Source: Chitinophagales bacterium (GTDB taxonomy: Bacteria > Bacteroidota > Bacteroidia > Chitinophagales > Chitinophagaceae). Taken from it: DNA of 64,000 bases. The stretch covers positions 1 to 64,000 of the forward strand of contig JAATFP010000102.1 of the NCBI GenBank assembly GCA_015655125.1. The letters run 5' to 3'. This document shows, piece by piece, positions 26,774 through 35,478 of this stretch. A program made the translations under genes and the position numbers. Under the pieces are notes generated by a model. That model searched no databases. It had not been told where the DNA came from and was given only the letters and a program-made list of their open reading frames with translations. The number at the start of each line of letters is the position of its first letter. Within the stretch, counting starts at the first letter, position 1.

Positions 26774-27406
26774 TTATTCTCTATCGGCAGTGCGTACGCG
26801 CCTCCTCCATTCTATCAACCCAAATACAGCCATCACAAGCAGAACAAAGTAGTATACACTGGTAAGCACGTAATGCTTAACAAAGTATAATGGGATAGAG
26901 GCGACATTGGTTGCAATCCACCAGTACCAGCTTTCCACTTTCTTTTTTGTCATCAGCCACATACCGGTAAATGCCGTTGCGCTTGCAAATGCATCGGCCC
27001 ATGGAATTATGCCATCGGAAAAAGTCTTTTTGAAATAAGTAAGCGAAAAGAAAATAGCAAAATAAAATGCCGCAAAAAACAGCAGCTGTTCCAGCCATTG
27101 CTTTTGAGAAGAATAGGTGATATGTAATATCAATTCCTGCCGATTGTTTCGCTTGGTCCACATTATCCAGCCAAGAATACTCATGACGGTATAATATAAA
27201 TTTACGGTTGCTTCGCCAAGTAAATGTCCCCTCACACTGATATAGATATAGATGACCGTATTGATGAGCCCGGTAGGATACACCAGCACATTTTCTTTGC
27301 GGCTGTACCATACGCTTACAATACCCGAAAACACCGCCAGGTATTCATACCAGGTCGTGTGCCTGATATCCGATAAAAACTGTTGAAGAAGATCGTAGAC
27401 GTGCAA
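26774..27406 (-). CDS. pnuC: PnuC-family nicotinamide riboside transporter
   Basis: An inner membrane protein with seven hydrophobic helices. The family phrases are TTWYEYLAVFSGIVSVWYS, NVLVYPTGLINTVIYIYI, GEATVNLYYTVMSILGW and WYWWIATNVASIPLY. PnuC moves nicotinamide riboside by facilitated diffusion, pulled by phosphorylation inside. The frame is open further upstream to 27514, but that extension looks unlike the family; TTG at 27406 gives 210 residues, near the usual size. The start is therefore uncertain. It is 101 bases upstream of the nadR-like kinase gene, in the same direction. Confidence 0.88.
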   Translation of the reverse strand: MHVYDLLQQFLSDIRHTTWYEYLAVFSGIVSVWYSRKENVLVYPTGLINTVIYIYISVRGHLLGEATVNLYYTVMSILGWIMWTKRNNRQELILHITYSSQKQWLEQLLFFAAFYFAIFFSLTYFKKTFSDGIIPWADAFASATAFTGMWLMTKKKVESWYWWIATNVASIPLYFVKHYVLTSVYYFVLLVMAVFGLIEWRRRVRTADRE

Positions 27407-27599
27407 TTGCTTTTTTACGAAAATAATCCAATATCGTGAAGGTGTCGTGGAAAATGATCTGCAACTTTGCCAATAGCGTATCGGGCAAAATAAACCGTCG
27501 CTACGGGTTGTCAATTTTTGTGCTGTATCTGATTGGAAAATCAGGCTGATTACAATTGTTCACTCCCCGATAACGTAAAATTATTCCTCTTCAGTAAAA

Positions 27600-27626
27600 T
27601 AGAAAAACGCCCTCAAAAGAAGGCGT
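27600..27626 (-). terminator. intrinsic terminator of the nfu gene
   Basis: On the minus strand AACGCC pairs with GGCGTT and is followed by TTTCTATTTTAC. It lies 42 bases past the nfu stop. Confidence 0.8.
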
Positions 27627-27667
27627 TGTATAGTATTTTGAAATGCACGGAACACTTAAGCCCGGGC

Positions 27668-28267
27668 TTATTCTGCTTCTGCTACTACTTCTTTCACTTC
27701 CGGTATCATCCTTTTCATCATACCTTCAATACCAGCTTTCAACGTGATGGTGGAAGAAGGGCAGCCACTGCAACTTCCCTGCATGGCCAGATTCACGGTG
27801 CCATTTTCGTAACTTTTAAATTGTATGGCGCCGCCGTCCATTTCAACGGCCGGCTTTACATAGTTTTCCAGCAATTCTTTGATACGCTTTACCACATCGT
27901 CATCGTCTGCACTTACTTCGTTACTGCTTTCGCTTTTCATTACAGACACTTCTTCGTCATTCACCACCGGTTTGCCGTCTTCAAGGTATTCCTTCAAAAA
28001 CTGTTTGATGGTCGGGATCACATCCTGCCAATCGTCTGTTTCGTTCGTTTTAGTAAGCGTGATAAAATTGCTTGCAATGAAAACAGAACGGATGAATGGA
28101 AAAGTGAAGAGCTCCTGCGCGAGGGGCGAAGGCTTTGCACTTGCTTCATCGGCAAAATCAATGCTTTTCCCGGGATAAAGCAGCTTATTTGCCACAAACT
28201 TCATCGTTTCCGGGTTTGGTGTCATTTCTGTATATATACTGATAACGGGATTGCCTGTTTTGATCAT
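27668..28267 (-). CDS. Nfu-type iron-sulfur scaffold protein
   Basis: A 199-residue protein with an N-terminal Nfu_N domain (YTEMTPNPETMKFVANKLLYPGK) and a C-terminal NifU domain containing GSCSGCPSSTITLK, whose CxxC binds a [4Fe-4S] cluster. It carries clusters to target proteins. An acidic linker (residues 118-132) joins the domains. It is a single gene with a terminator and no suf genes nearby. Confidence 0.93.
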   Translation of the reverse strand: MIKTGNPVISIYTEMTPNPETMKFVANKLLYPGKSIDFADEASAKPSPLAQELFTFPFIRSVFIASNFITLTKTNETDDWQDVIPTIKQFLKEYLEDGKPVVNDEEVSVMKSESSNEVSADDDDVVKRIKELLENYVKPAVEMDGGAIQFKSYENGTVNLAMQGSCSGCPSSTITLKAGIEGMMKRMIPEVKEVVAEAE

Positions 28268-28470
28268 TTTATCTGATTTATGGATACAAATTTAGCTTAA
28301 TTTAAGTAATATTAGAGCCAATTATACACGCTGGTAACCATTTTTTGATCATTATTTCTAATCTCGAAACCTGAACAAATGACCCGGCGTCTTTATAAAT
28401 GAATAATTATCTTTATTTATATTTCCACGATATCCTCCAGAAGCCTGATTTATAAATTAAACCTCATTTT

Positions 28471-29277
28471 ATGAAAGGAATTATTATGGCTTTGGGAATA
28501 CTGAGCTTGACGGCAAATACTTTCGCACAACGGGTAAAGAGAAAAGGCACCACACCCATTGAAATGAATCCCAATGCTCCGGTAAAAAAGGGCGATGAGA
28601 AACATTTGCAGTTCACGCTGGCACAGATACAGGGAAAATGGCAGGAACACGGGCGGTCCGAAAGCGATACGCATCATAAACTTACTTATTCAGACACGTT
28701 GATGCTCAATATAAAAAATAACCAGGCCGAATTACGGGAAGGGAAAAGCATGAACATGAAAGGCGATGTGGCCATTGAAAATGGCGATGACCTCGAAATA
28801 GCCGGTGATTCTTACGTGATCAGAAGCATTTCGAATGGCTGGATGGTATTGGACGACGGCGAATTTTTGCGCGCTCTTCAACAGGTCGATAAATTTTATC
28901 TTGAAACGGTCGGAAAAGATTCCATTAACCAGGCAATTTATAAAACGCCGCAACCTATTTTGCTCGCGAATGTGACCGGCAAATGGCTCGTGTATCGCCG
29001 CGAAGCCAAGCCTGGTGCTGTTACAAACGATACCGAGCTCGTAAAATCGATCCTGGTCGCAGGTCCGAAAGATTCAGCCAATGTTTCTGCCGGCGAGATC
29101 GTAGTATACCAAAACGATATTTCAGAAAAACTGAACTGTGTGATCACCATTAAAGAAACCAACATGCTGATCACCGCCGGCAAAAGATCGTGGACATTTG
29201 ATACCTTCCTTGCGGATAAAAATGAATTTGTTTTTGGAAAGGCCGGAGAGTTGATTCATTATGCAAAGAAGCTTTGA
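28471..29277 (+). CDS. exported protein with two lipocalin-like halves, unknown
   Basis: A 268-residue protein with signal peptide ending at NTFAQ. Two similar halves start with the phrases LAQIQGKWQEHGR and LLANVTGKWLVYRRE and run through beta strands (INNQAEL / GEIVVYQND and a closing GWMVLDD / RSWTFDT), which suggests a duplicated lipocalin-like or calycin domain. Such exported proteins are common in Bacteroidota. No known role. It is convergent with pcrA and ends in a shared hairpin. Confidence 0.75.
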   Translation: MKGIIMALGILSLTANTFAQRVKRKGTTPIEMNPNAPVKKGDEKHLQFTLAQIQGKWQEHGRSESDTHHKLTYSDTLMLNIKNNQAELREGKSMNMKGDVAIENGDDLEIAGDSYVIRSISNGWMVLDDGEFLRALQQVDKFYLETVGKDSINQAIYKTPQPILLANVTGKWLVYRREAKPGAVTNDTELVKSILVAGPKDSANVSAGEIVVYQNDISEKLNCVITIKETNMLITAGKRSWTFDTFLADKNEFVFGKAGELIHYAKKL

Positions 29278-29321
29278 CTTAACAGATAATTTTATAATGG
29301 ATAACTGACAATTCGCGAAAC

Positions 29322-29351
29322 AAAACGGCCATCTAGGTAGCTGGCCGTTTT
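29322..29351. terminator. bidirectional terminator between the exported protein and pcrA
   Basis: AAAACGGCCA (29322-29331) pairs with TGGCCGTTTT (29342-29351), and CTA/TAG extend the stem. It has A- and T-rich flanks on both sides. Outer flanks ATGGATAA and TTATCCAT also pair. Confidence 0.85.
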
Positions 29352-29377
29352 GAATATAAAACATTATCAATTATCCA

Positions 29378-31720
29378 TTACTCAACGATTCGCAGTTTCG
29401 CATAATTAAGCATGATCTTTTTCTCGCCATTGTTTTCAAATAAGATCGTTGCGATCGGATTGTGCGCCGCCCCTTCCGTTTTGATCACTTCGCCGAAACC
29501 AAATTTCTGGTGTTCTACTTTTTGTCCGGACTGTAAATTGCTGGTGTCGCTGGCTGTGAAATTTTCCGAAGGTGTATGCTCTTTTACCGTAGCGCGTGCA
29601 GTAGGCGTAACATAAGCTGGTTTACTTTTTTCTGCCAGTTCATGCGGCCTTGGAACGCCGCCGCTATTTCCAAAGCCTCTGCTCATCCTTTCAAATGCAC
29701 TGCCTTTTGCCCAGCCTGAAGTGGGATTATTTTTGGCCTGACCGCCGGCATAGCTGCGATCAAGATGCTGCTCCGGGATTTCGTCGATGAACCGGCTCGG
29801 ATCATTTTGCTGCAACTGACCGAACCGATATCGCGCATTGCTGAAACTCAGGTATAAATTTGATTTGGCACGAGTGATGGCCACGTAAAACAATCTTCGC
29901 TCTTCTTCCAGTTCTTCGCGCGTATTAATGCTCATAGCGTTTGGAAAAAGCGTTTCTTCCAATCCGCCTACAAAGACCACCGGAAATTCCAGTCCTTTTG
30001 CGGCATGTATGGTCATCAGTTTTACTACGTCCTGGTTTTCTTTATCCTCGCCATCTGCATCGGTTAACAACACAATTTGCTGGAGGTAAGTACCCAGGCT
30101 TTTATCGCCCACTTCCCCATCTTCTTCATTCATCGGTGTTTCGATGAATTCTTTGATGGAATTGAGTAACTCCTGCACGTTCTCGTACCGCGCCAGTCCT
30201 TCCGTTGTTTTATCGTTGAACAATTCCTTTACGATGCCGGTGCTTTTTCCAACGATCACTGCAAGGTCGTATGCGTTCTTTTTTCCAAGCTCGCTCTGGA
30301 ACATTTTGACCGTGGTAACGAAATTGTCGATGCTTTCCAACGTGCCGCTGCGAAAGCCGTACATGCCGGCGTTGCTCAGCACTTCCCAAAGTGTGAGATT
30401 GTTTTCGTTTGCCAGCAATACCGCCTTGTCGATCGTGGTTTTCCCGATCCCTCTTGCAGGATAATTGATGATGCGTTTCAACGCTTCCTCATCCCGCGTA
30501 TTTACGATCAGCCTGAGATACGCTATGAAGTCCTTCACCTCTTTGCGTTGGTAAAAACTCATACCCCCATAAATGCGATAGGCAATCCCCATCCTCCGAA
30601 GTGCCTCTTCAAAACTGCGGCTCTGTGCATTGGTACGGTATAAAATGGCAAAATCTTTATTGAAAAAATGGTTGCGCAGTTTTTGTTCTTTGATCGTATC
30701 AGCTACCATTTTCCCTTCATCGTTATCGGTCATGGTGCGCACGAGTTTGATCTTTTCACCTTCTTCCTGATCGGTGAACAATGTTTTGTCGATCTGATTC
30801 TTATTGTTGCTGATCACTTCATTGGCAACACTGAGAATATTTTTCGAACTGCGGTAATTCTGTTCCAGCTTCACCACTTTTACATCGTCGTAATCTTTTT
30901 GAAACTGCAGAATGTTTTCAATCGTGGCGCCGCGGAAACTATAGATACTTTGGGCGTCATCGCCTACTACACAAACATTTTCATGCATCGCACCCAGTAA
31001 TTTGATGATCTCGTACTGCGCAGGATTGGTATCCTGATACTCATCAATCAAAATGTATTTGAACTTGTGCTGGTATTTGCTAAGCGATTCGGGATTGTTC
31101 TTTAAAAGAATATAAAATTTAAATAAAAGGTCATCAAAATCCATGGCGCCGTTCTTAAAACAACGGTTTGCATATGCGGCATATATCTGGCCCAGCATCG
31201 GGCGGTTGGCCCGCGCGTCTTCCTGTTGTAACATACCATCGTTGGCATATTCTGCAGGGCCGATCAATGCGTTTTTTGCTGCCGAAATACGATTGTACAC
31301 AACATTGGGCTTGTATACCTTGTCGTCAAGATTTAATTCATTGATGACGGTTTTTACCACGCTTTTCGCGTCGTCTGTATCATAAATGGTAAAATTGTTC
31401 GGGTAGCCGATCCTGCCGGCTTCGGAGCGAAGTATCCGTGCAAAAACACTATGGAAAGTTCCGACATATAAATTCCTGGCCTCCCTGTTTCCCAGGATCT
31501 TTTCGATCCTTTCTCTCATTTCAGCCGCAGCCTTATTGGTAAAAGTAAGCGCAAGGATGTTGAAAGAATCTATTTTATGGGCAGTCATCAGGTGAGTGAT
31601 ACGTGTAGTAAGTACTTTGGTTTTGCCGCTTCCCGCGCCCGCTATGATCATGATCGGTCCATCCTTATGCAGCACTGCTTCTTTCTGCGGCCCATTGAGT
31701 CCGTCTAAATAATTCGCCAT
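29378..31720 (-). CDS. pcrA: PcrA/UvrD-type ATP-dependent DNA helicase
   Basis: A 780-residue superfamily 1A helicase. Motif I is AGAGSGKTKVLTTR, motif II DEYQDTNPAQY, motif III VVGDDAQSIYSFRGA, motif V TIHAAKGLEFPVVF and motif VI VAITRAK. The C-terminal segment ends in a Tudor-like domain (HQKFGFGEVIKTEG), typical of PcrA, which links to RNA polymerase. It unwinds DNA 3'-5' in nucleotide excision repair and replication. Length matches the family. It is monocistronic. Confidence 0.95.
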   Translation of the reverse strand: MANYLDGLNGPQKEAVLHKDGPIMIIAGAGSGKTKVLTTRITHLMTAHKIDSFNILALTFTNKAAAEMRERIEKILGNREARNLYVGTFHSVFARILRSEAGRIGYPNNFTIYDTDDAKSVVKTVINELNLDDKVYKPNVVYNRISAAKNALIGPAEYANDGMLQQEDARANRPMLGQIYAAYANRCFKNGAMDFDDLLFKFYILLKNNPESLSKYQHKFKYILIDEYQDTNPAQYEIIKLLGAMHENVCVVGDDAQSIYSFRGATIENILQFQKDYDDVKVVKLEQNYRSSKNILSVANEVISNNKNQIDKTLFTDQEEGEKIKLVRTMTDNDEGKMVADTIKEQKLRNHFFNKDFAILYRTNAQSRSFEEALRRMGIAYRIYGGMSFYQRKEVKDFIAYLRLIVNTRDEEALKRIINYPARGIGKTTIDKAVLLANENNLTLWEVLSNAGMYGFRSGTLESIDNFVTTVKMFQSELGKKNAYDLAVIVGKSTGIVKELFNDKTTEGLARYENVQELLNSIKEFIETPMNEEDGEVGDKSLGTYLQQIVLLTDADGEDKENQDVVKLMTIHAAKGLEFPVVFVGGLEETLFPNAMSINTREELEEERRLFYVAITRAKSNLYLSFSNARYRFGQLQQNDPSRFIDEIPEQHLDRSYAGGQAKNNPTSGWAKGSAFERMSRGFGNSGGVPRPHELAEKSKPAYVTPTARATVKEHTPSENFTASDTSNLQSGQKVEHQKFGFGEVIKTEGAAHNPIATILFENNGEKKIMLNYAKLRIVE

Positions 31721-31738
31721 CTTACAAAAATACGAATT

Positions 31739-31926
31739 TAGTTTAGTGTTTAGAGATTAGAGCTCAGGGCGTTTAGATGTTTAGTGTTGAACACACTATT
31801 CAATTCATCTTTTTATTTATCTGGCTGCTCATGCCTGAATTATCTACACTTCTAAACCAAAATTTTTTTTATTGACGAACAACAAATTATCCACCAACTA
31901 ACCTCTAATTGCTAAACCCTAAATTA
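31739..31926. repeat. telomere-like inverted repeat with a 140-base spacer
   Basis: Arm 31739-31762 (TAGTTTAGTGTTTAGAGATT...) pairs with 31903-31926 (CTCTAATTGCTAAACCCTAA...) with four mismatches in 24. It belongs to the TTAGGGTTTAG family and lies upstream of pcrA and of the lipoprotein gene. Confidence 0.7.
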
Positions 31927-31967
31927 GTTTTCTAAACTTTTTTGTATTTTGTACCCTTAATACCAAA

Positions 31968-32327
31968 ATGATGAAGAAACGCCTTACTTTTTGCGCCATA
32001 GCTGCATTGGGAACATTCCTTTTTTCTTCGTGTTCAAAAGATGTGAACCGCGATGCCAAGGGGGGCGACCTGCCAACAAATTATATCGCCGTTAAAGACA
32101 GTTCATTTTTGCCTGCGGCTTTGAGCGTTGTGAGTGGATCTTCGATCACTTTTGTAAATAACACTACCACCGCAAAATCCATCATTACTACCGATAGCGT
32201 AACGATCAGGTCGGTAACGATTGCGCCGAATTCTTCTTATATATTTAAAAAAGACACGCTGGGTGTCTTTTATTATCATCTGACAGATAAACTTTCTGCA
32301 GCGGGTGTATTTGAATTGACGCCGTAA
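31968..32327 (+). CDS. lipoprotein with cupredoxin-like fold, copper ligands apparently absent
   Basis: A 119-residue lipoprotein with lipobox LFSSC. The remainder has the layout of a plastocyanin-like domain: IAVKDSSFLPAALSVVSGSSITFVNNTTTAKSI and GVFYYHLTDKLSAAGVFEL. In true cupredoxins a His follows the TTT-like position and Cys-His-Met occur near the C-terminus; here only one His is visible, in YYHLTD, and no Cys, so copper binding is doubtful. The stop codon abuts that of the convergent gene without a spacer. Confidence 0.75.
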   Translation: MMKKRLTFCAIAALGTFLFSSCSKDVNRDAKGGDLPTNYIAVKDSSFLPAALSVVSGSSITFVNNTTTAKSIITTDSVTIRSVTIAPNSSYIFKKDTLGVFYYHLTDKLSAAGVFELTP

Positions 32328-32537
32328 TTAAACACGCGTGTCATCAAACTCCTGGTCTGCCTGATCCTTATTTGACCACTCCTGTAAAGCATCTTTCACT
32401 TTATCAATAAGAGGCTCTTGTTCAGTTGATGCACCTTCTTCGGGCGAAGCTTCCGCTTTTTTCGGATCCTGTGGAACATCAGCGGGTTTGTTCTTATCAT
32501 CGGGGTCGCGCATCAGGCGATTGTTTTTGATGATCAT
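32328..32537 (-). CDS. small acidic protein of unknown function
   Basis: A 69-residue protein rich in Asp, Glu, Lys and Pro, with EPLIDKVKDALQEWSNKDQADQEF as a possible helix. No signal or membrane segment. Probably a disordered cytoplasmic protein. Its stop codon ends exactly next to the stop of the convergent lipoprotein gene at 32327. I do not recognise a family. Confidence 0.6.
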   Translation of the reverse strand: MIIKNNRLMRDPDDKNKPADVPQDPKKAEASPEEGASTEQEPLIDKVKDALQEWSNKDQADQEFDDTRV

Positions 32538-32691
32538 AAAATTTATTTTTAAAATGATGAGATAGCTACAACAGTAGCCTTTTTTTGTATAGCAAAATGA
32601 ATACCATTCCCCAATTTAACAACCTTTGAGCGCATAGCATTATTTTTGGACGATAATTGCGCAATTTTGCACTTCTTTCTTATAACTATCT

Positions 32692-33918
32692 ATGCACCAG
32701 AAAAACAAGGCCGCCATTGGTTTTATTTTTATCACGCTTATGATCGACGTTACCGGCCTGGGGCTCATTATACCCGTGATGCCCAAATTGATCGAGCAAC
32801 TCATCCAGGGAAGTGTGAGCAAAGCGGCAGCTATTGGCGGCTGGCTCACATTTGCATACGCATTCATGCAATTTTTGTTTTCGCCCATCCTGGGCGGACT
32901 AAGCGATAAATACGGACGTCGTCCCGTTTTGTTGTTTTCGCTCTTAGGCTTCGGACTCGATTATATTTTCCTTTCATTTGCGCCGTCCGTTGGTTGGCTC
33001 TTCGTGGGAAGATCGATCGCAGGTATAACGGGGGCAAGTTTTACAACCGCCACGGCCTATATCGCCGATATAAGTAATGACGAAAACCGGGCACAAAATT
33101 TCGGTATGGTCGGCGCTGCATTCGGACTTGGTTTTATCATCGGGCCTGTTATAGGCGGGTTACTGGGTTCATTCGGACCACGCGTTCCTTTTATGGTGGC
33201 CGCAGCGCTTACTTTCATCAACTGCATCTATGGATACTTCGTGTTGCCGGAATCCCTGGCCAAAGAGAATCGCAGGCCATTTAGCTGGTCCACGGCGATT
33301 CCGGGTAAATCATTGATGCAGCTGAAAAAATATTCCGGTCTTGGTGGTTTGATTTTCGCATTCATGCTCATCTACCTTGCTTCACAGGCAGTGCAAAGTC
33401 ACTGGGGATTTTTCGTGATCGAGAAATTCGGCTGGAGCGAAAAGATGATAGGTATTTCACTCGGCGTAGTGGGCTTGTTGGTGGGCGGCGTGCAAGGCGG
33501 ACTGATAAGAGTGGTTAACCCATGGCTCGGCAATGAAAAAAGCGTCTACATAGGCTTTGCTTTTTATGCAGTGGGGTTGTTATTGTTCGCTTTTGCTTCA
33601 CAAAGCTGGATGATGTTTGTTTTCCTCATTCCATATTGCCTGGGCGGAATTTCCGGACCGGCACTCCAATCGATCATTTCGGGCAATGTGCCTTCCAATG
33701 AGCAAGGCGAGCTGCAGGGCGCATTGACGAGTCTTATCAGCCTTACTTCTATTATCGGTCCGCCGATGATGACCAATCTTTTTGCCTATTTCACCGGGCC
33801 GAAAGCGCCGGTACATTTTTCGGGCGCGGCGTTTTTGTTGGGCTCGGTGTTGATGTTCGCAAGTGTTTTTATCGCCTATAAAGCACTGCATACGAAAGGA
33901 TCCAAAGTGCATGCGTAG
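32692..33918 (+). CDS. TetA-type MFS exporter (TCR/Tet family)
   Basis: A 408-residue 12-helix major facilitator transporter. Family motifs are IDVTGLGLIIPVMPKLIEQ in the first helix, LGGLSDKYGRRPVLLFSLLG (motif A with DRxGRR-type charge), and GASFTTATAYIADIS in the fourth. These match the TCR/Tet branch of drug:H+ antiporters. It may export drugs or another compound; chromosomal members often do not give tetracycline resistance. It has no neighbouring regulator of TetR type. A long AT-rich non-coding region follows. Confidence 0.88.
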   Translation: MHQKNKAAIGFIFITLMIDVTGLGLIIPVMPKLIEQLIQGSVSKAAAIGGWLTFAYAFMQFLFSPILGGLSDKYGRRPVLLFSLLGFGLDYIFLSFAPSVGWLFVGRSIAGITGASFTTATAYIADISNDENRAQNFGMVGAAFGLGFIIGPVIGGLLGSFGPRVPFMVAAALTFINCIYGYFVLPESLAKENRRPFSWSTAIPGKSLMQLKKYSGLGGLIFAFMLIYLASQAVQSHWGFFVIEKFGWSEKMIGISLGVVGLLVGGVQGGLIRVVNPWLGNEKSVYIGFAFYAVGLLLFAFASQSWMMFVFLIPYCLGGISGPALQSIISGNVPSNEQGELQGALTSLISLTSIIGPPMMTNLFAYFTGPKAPVHFSGAAFLLGSVLMFASVFIAYKALHTKGSKVHA

Positions 33919-33997
33919 TGAATAGTCAATGGTGAAATCTTCAAAAGAATTTTCCGAATAGCTTGCTTTTAGATTCTTTGTCGCTTCGGGTTTTATC

Positions 33998-34079
33998 GCA
34001 GAGAACAGAGAAAATGGACATTTCGAGGAGATTTTTAAATCGTTCTCTGCTAAATTTCCATTTTCTCTTTTTTCTCTGC
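33998..34079. repeat. inverted repeat of the GCAGAGAA word
   Basis: GCAGAGAacaGAGAAAATGGA (33998-34018) pairs with TCCATTTTCTC and TCTCTGC (34057-34079), with a short bulge. Related unpaired word copies are in front of the truncated peroxidase gene (8593-8636). Confidence 0.7.
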
Positions 34080-34638
34080 AGCTTATGTTTTAATAACAAC
34101 CAGCAGCTATTATAAAATCGCTGACAAAGATTTCACCATTCACTAAAGTATTTTTACGTGCTACATTTACCATCTCCGCACGTGTTCTTTCGCATTTTTT
34201 ATTTGATTGAAAACCAGAAAAAAAATTTGTAGTAATTCGGCTCTTTTAAAAGAAATTATGAAAGAAAAAAAACGGAATTATTAAAAACAGAAAAATATTT
34301 TCTTCTGAAATTCTTTATTGAAGGGCCTTTCAGGCACCTTTATATATGAATGATCTTTTGTGGGAATTTTACTACAAAAAAATAAATATGATTTGTACAG
34401 ATGTTTTGCACAATAAAAATTTGCTATAAACGCTTAATATACATCACAGTAATTTAATAACAATTACGGGATACAAGCCAAGAAACCGAAACTTATTGCT
34501 AACCTCTGAAACACCTTTTTCCGGCAAGTAATTTTCCTTCTTGATATTTTAAAGTAGAACGAATAACAACTCATAGTAAAAACACGAAAGCGTATTTACT
34601 GCGGGACTAAGATTTTTTGTTAGGCACTACAGGACAAC

Positions 34639-34668
34639 AAGAGGCCCCGATATTGGACGGGGCTTCTT
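34639..34668 (+). terminator. terminator-like hairpin without an upstream gene
   Basis: AAGAGGCCCCG (34639-34649) pairs with CGGGGCTTCTT (34658-34668), one wobble, followed by ACTTTTAATC. The nearest plus-strand gene ends 720 bases upstream. It could also end transcription of the minus-strand gene at 34782, but no T-run follows on that strand. Confidence 0.6.
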
Positions 34669-34781
34669 ACTTTTAATCACTGATTTATTTTTTGCCTTCA
34701 GCAAATGATTAGAAGGATTACACAGATCGGGTGATTCGGATTCTTCCGTCTTCGGCGCGAAACAGATAACCACTATTGCAC

Positions 34782-35468
34782 CTACGCAGAGACCACAAAT
34801 GCTGCAATAAATTGCGCGAGAACGCCAATAAATAAACCAGAATAAATTTCCTTTTGCGTATGATCGCTCACCAGCAAACGGGATGTACAAACGAGTCCGG
34901 CAATTAAGAATGCGGTACTCAACGGCCATGTCATCAACATGCTGTTTGACCTTGCGATGATGATAAAAAGTCCGATCAATCCACCAGCGCCGATAGCATG
35001 CATGCTTATTTTAAAATAGATATTTGCCAGCAATGCGCCGCTTGACGCCAGGAACATGCCCAATATAAAAGAAGAAATGATCACAGGATACATATCCTGC
35101 GATTTGAAAATTGTATAGCCCCAAAAAAAGAAGATCCCGCAGGCCATGTACGGAATGATCCTGTCTTTCTGCGTTTTTAAAAAAATGGATTTGATAAAAC
35201 CAACCGCCTTTAGCAGAAGAATAGTAAAAAGCGGATAAAATACCAGGTTTACGGCTGCTATAAGGATCGTTTGTTTTTTTGCCGCCAACGACACGCCTGA
35301 AAAATAAGATGGGTGTACAAACACCAAAAACCAAACGATGTAAATTGGTATGAAGATCGGGTGAAATACATAAGATATCAATTGCGCCGGCCACTTTAAA
35401 AAGGGATGAATTATTGGTTCCGGACGCTCTCCGGTTATCTTTAATTCAGTCAGTATATCACTCGTCAT
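34782..35468 (-). CDS. divergent PAP2-like membrane phosphatase
   Basis: A 228-residue membrane protein with about six helices. Residues KTQKDRIIPY, SMHAIGAGGLIG and SRLLVSDHTQKEIYSG correspond to the three PAP2 boxes (KxxxxxxRP, PSGH, SRxxxxxHxxxD), but each is altered: the PSGH is SMHAIG and the final Asp is Glu. The catalytic His of box 2 and box 3 are present. PAP2 enzymes remove phosphate from lipid phosphates such as undecaprenyl pyrophosphate. Activity needs proof. The start overlaps nothing; rpoN lies 10 bases upstream on the same strand. Confidence 0.75.
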   Translation of the reverse strand: MTSDILTELKITGERPEPIIHPFLKWPAQLISYVFHPIFIPIYIVWFLVFVHPSYFSGVSLAAKKQTILIAAVNLVFYPLFTILLLKAVGFIKSIFLKTQKDRIIPYMACGIFFFWGYTIFKSQDMYPVIISSFILGMFLASSGALLANIYFKISMHAIGAGGLIGLFIIIARSNSMLMTWPLSTAFLIAGLVCTSRLLVSDHTQKEIYSGLFIGVLAQFIAAFVVSA

Positions 35469-35478
35469 ACAAAATAAT

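Larger units (their letters stand above)
33919..34781. other. 863-base gene-free AT-rich region
   Basis: It contains an inverted repeat (33998-34079), about 550 bases of AT-rich DNA without a credible frame, and a terminator-like hairpin at 34639-34668. No promoter of the TAnnTTTG type is clear. A small RNA ending at the hairpin is possible but not supported by other features. The frame 34627-34929 on the minus strand overlaps the PAP2-like gene and is a shadow. Confidence 0.6.

Noticed and set aside
27407-27600. A TPP or NAD riboswitch upstream of pnuC
   Set aside because: The conserved TPP core sequences are absent, and nothing else recognisable was found.
34627-34929. A 100-codon minus-strand frame
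   Set aside because: It overlaps the PAP2-like gene in another frame and reads through the terminator hairpin.
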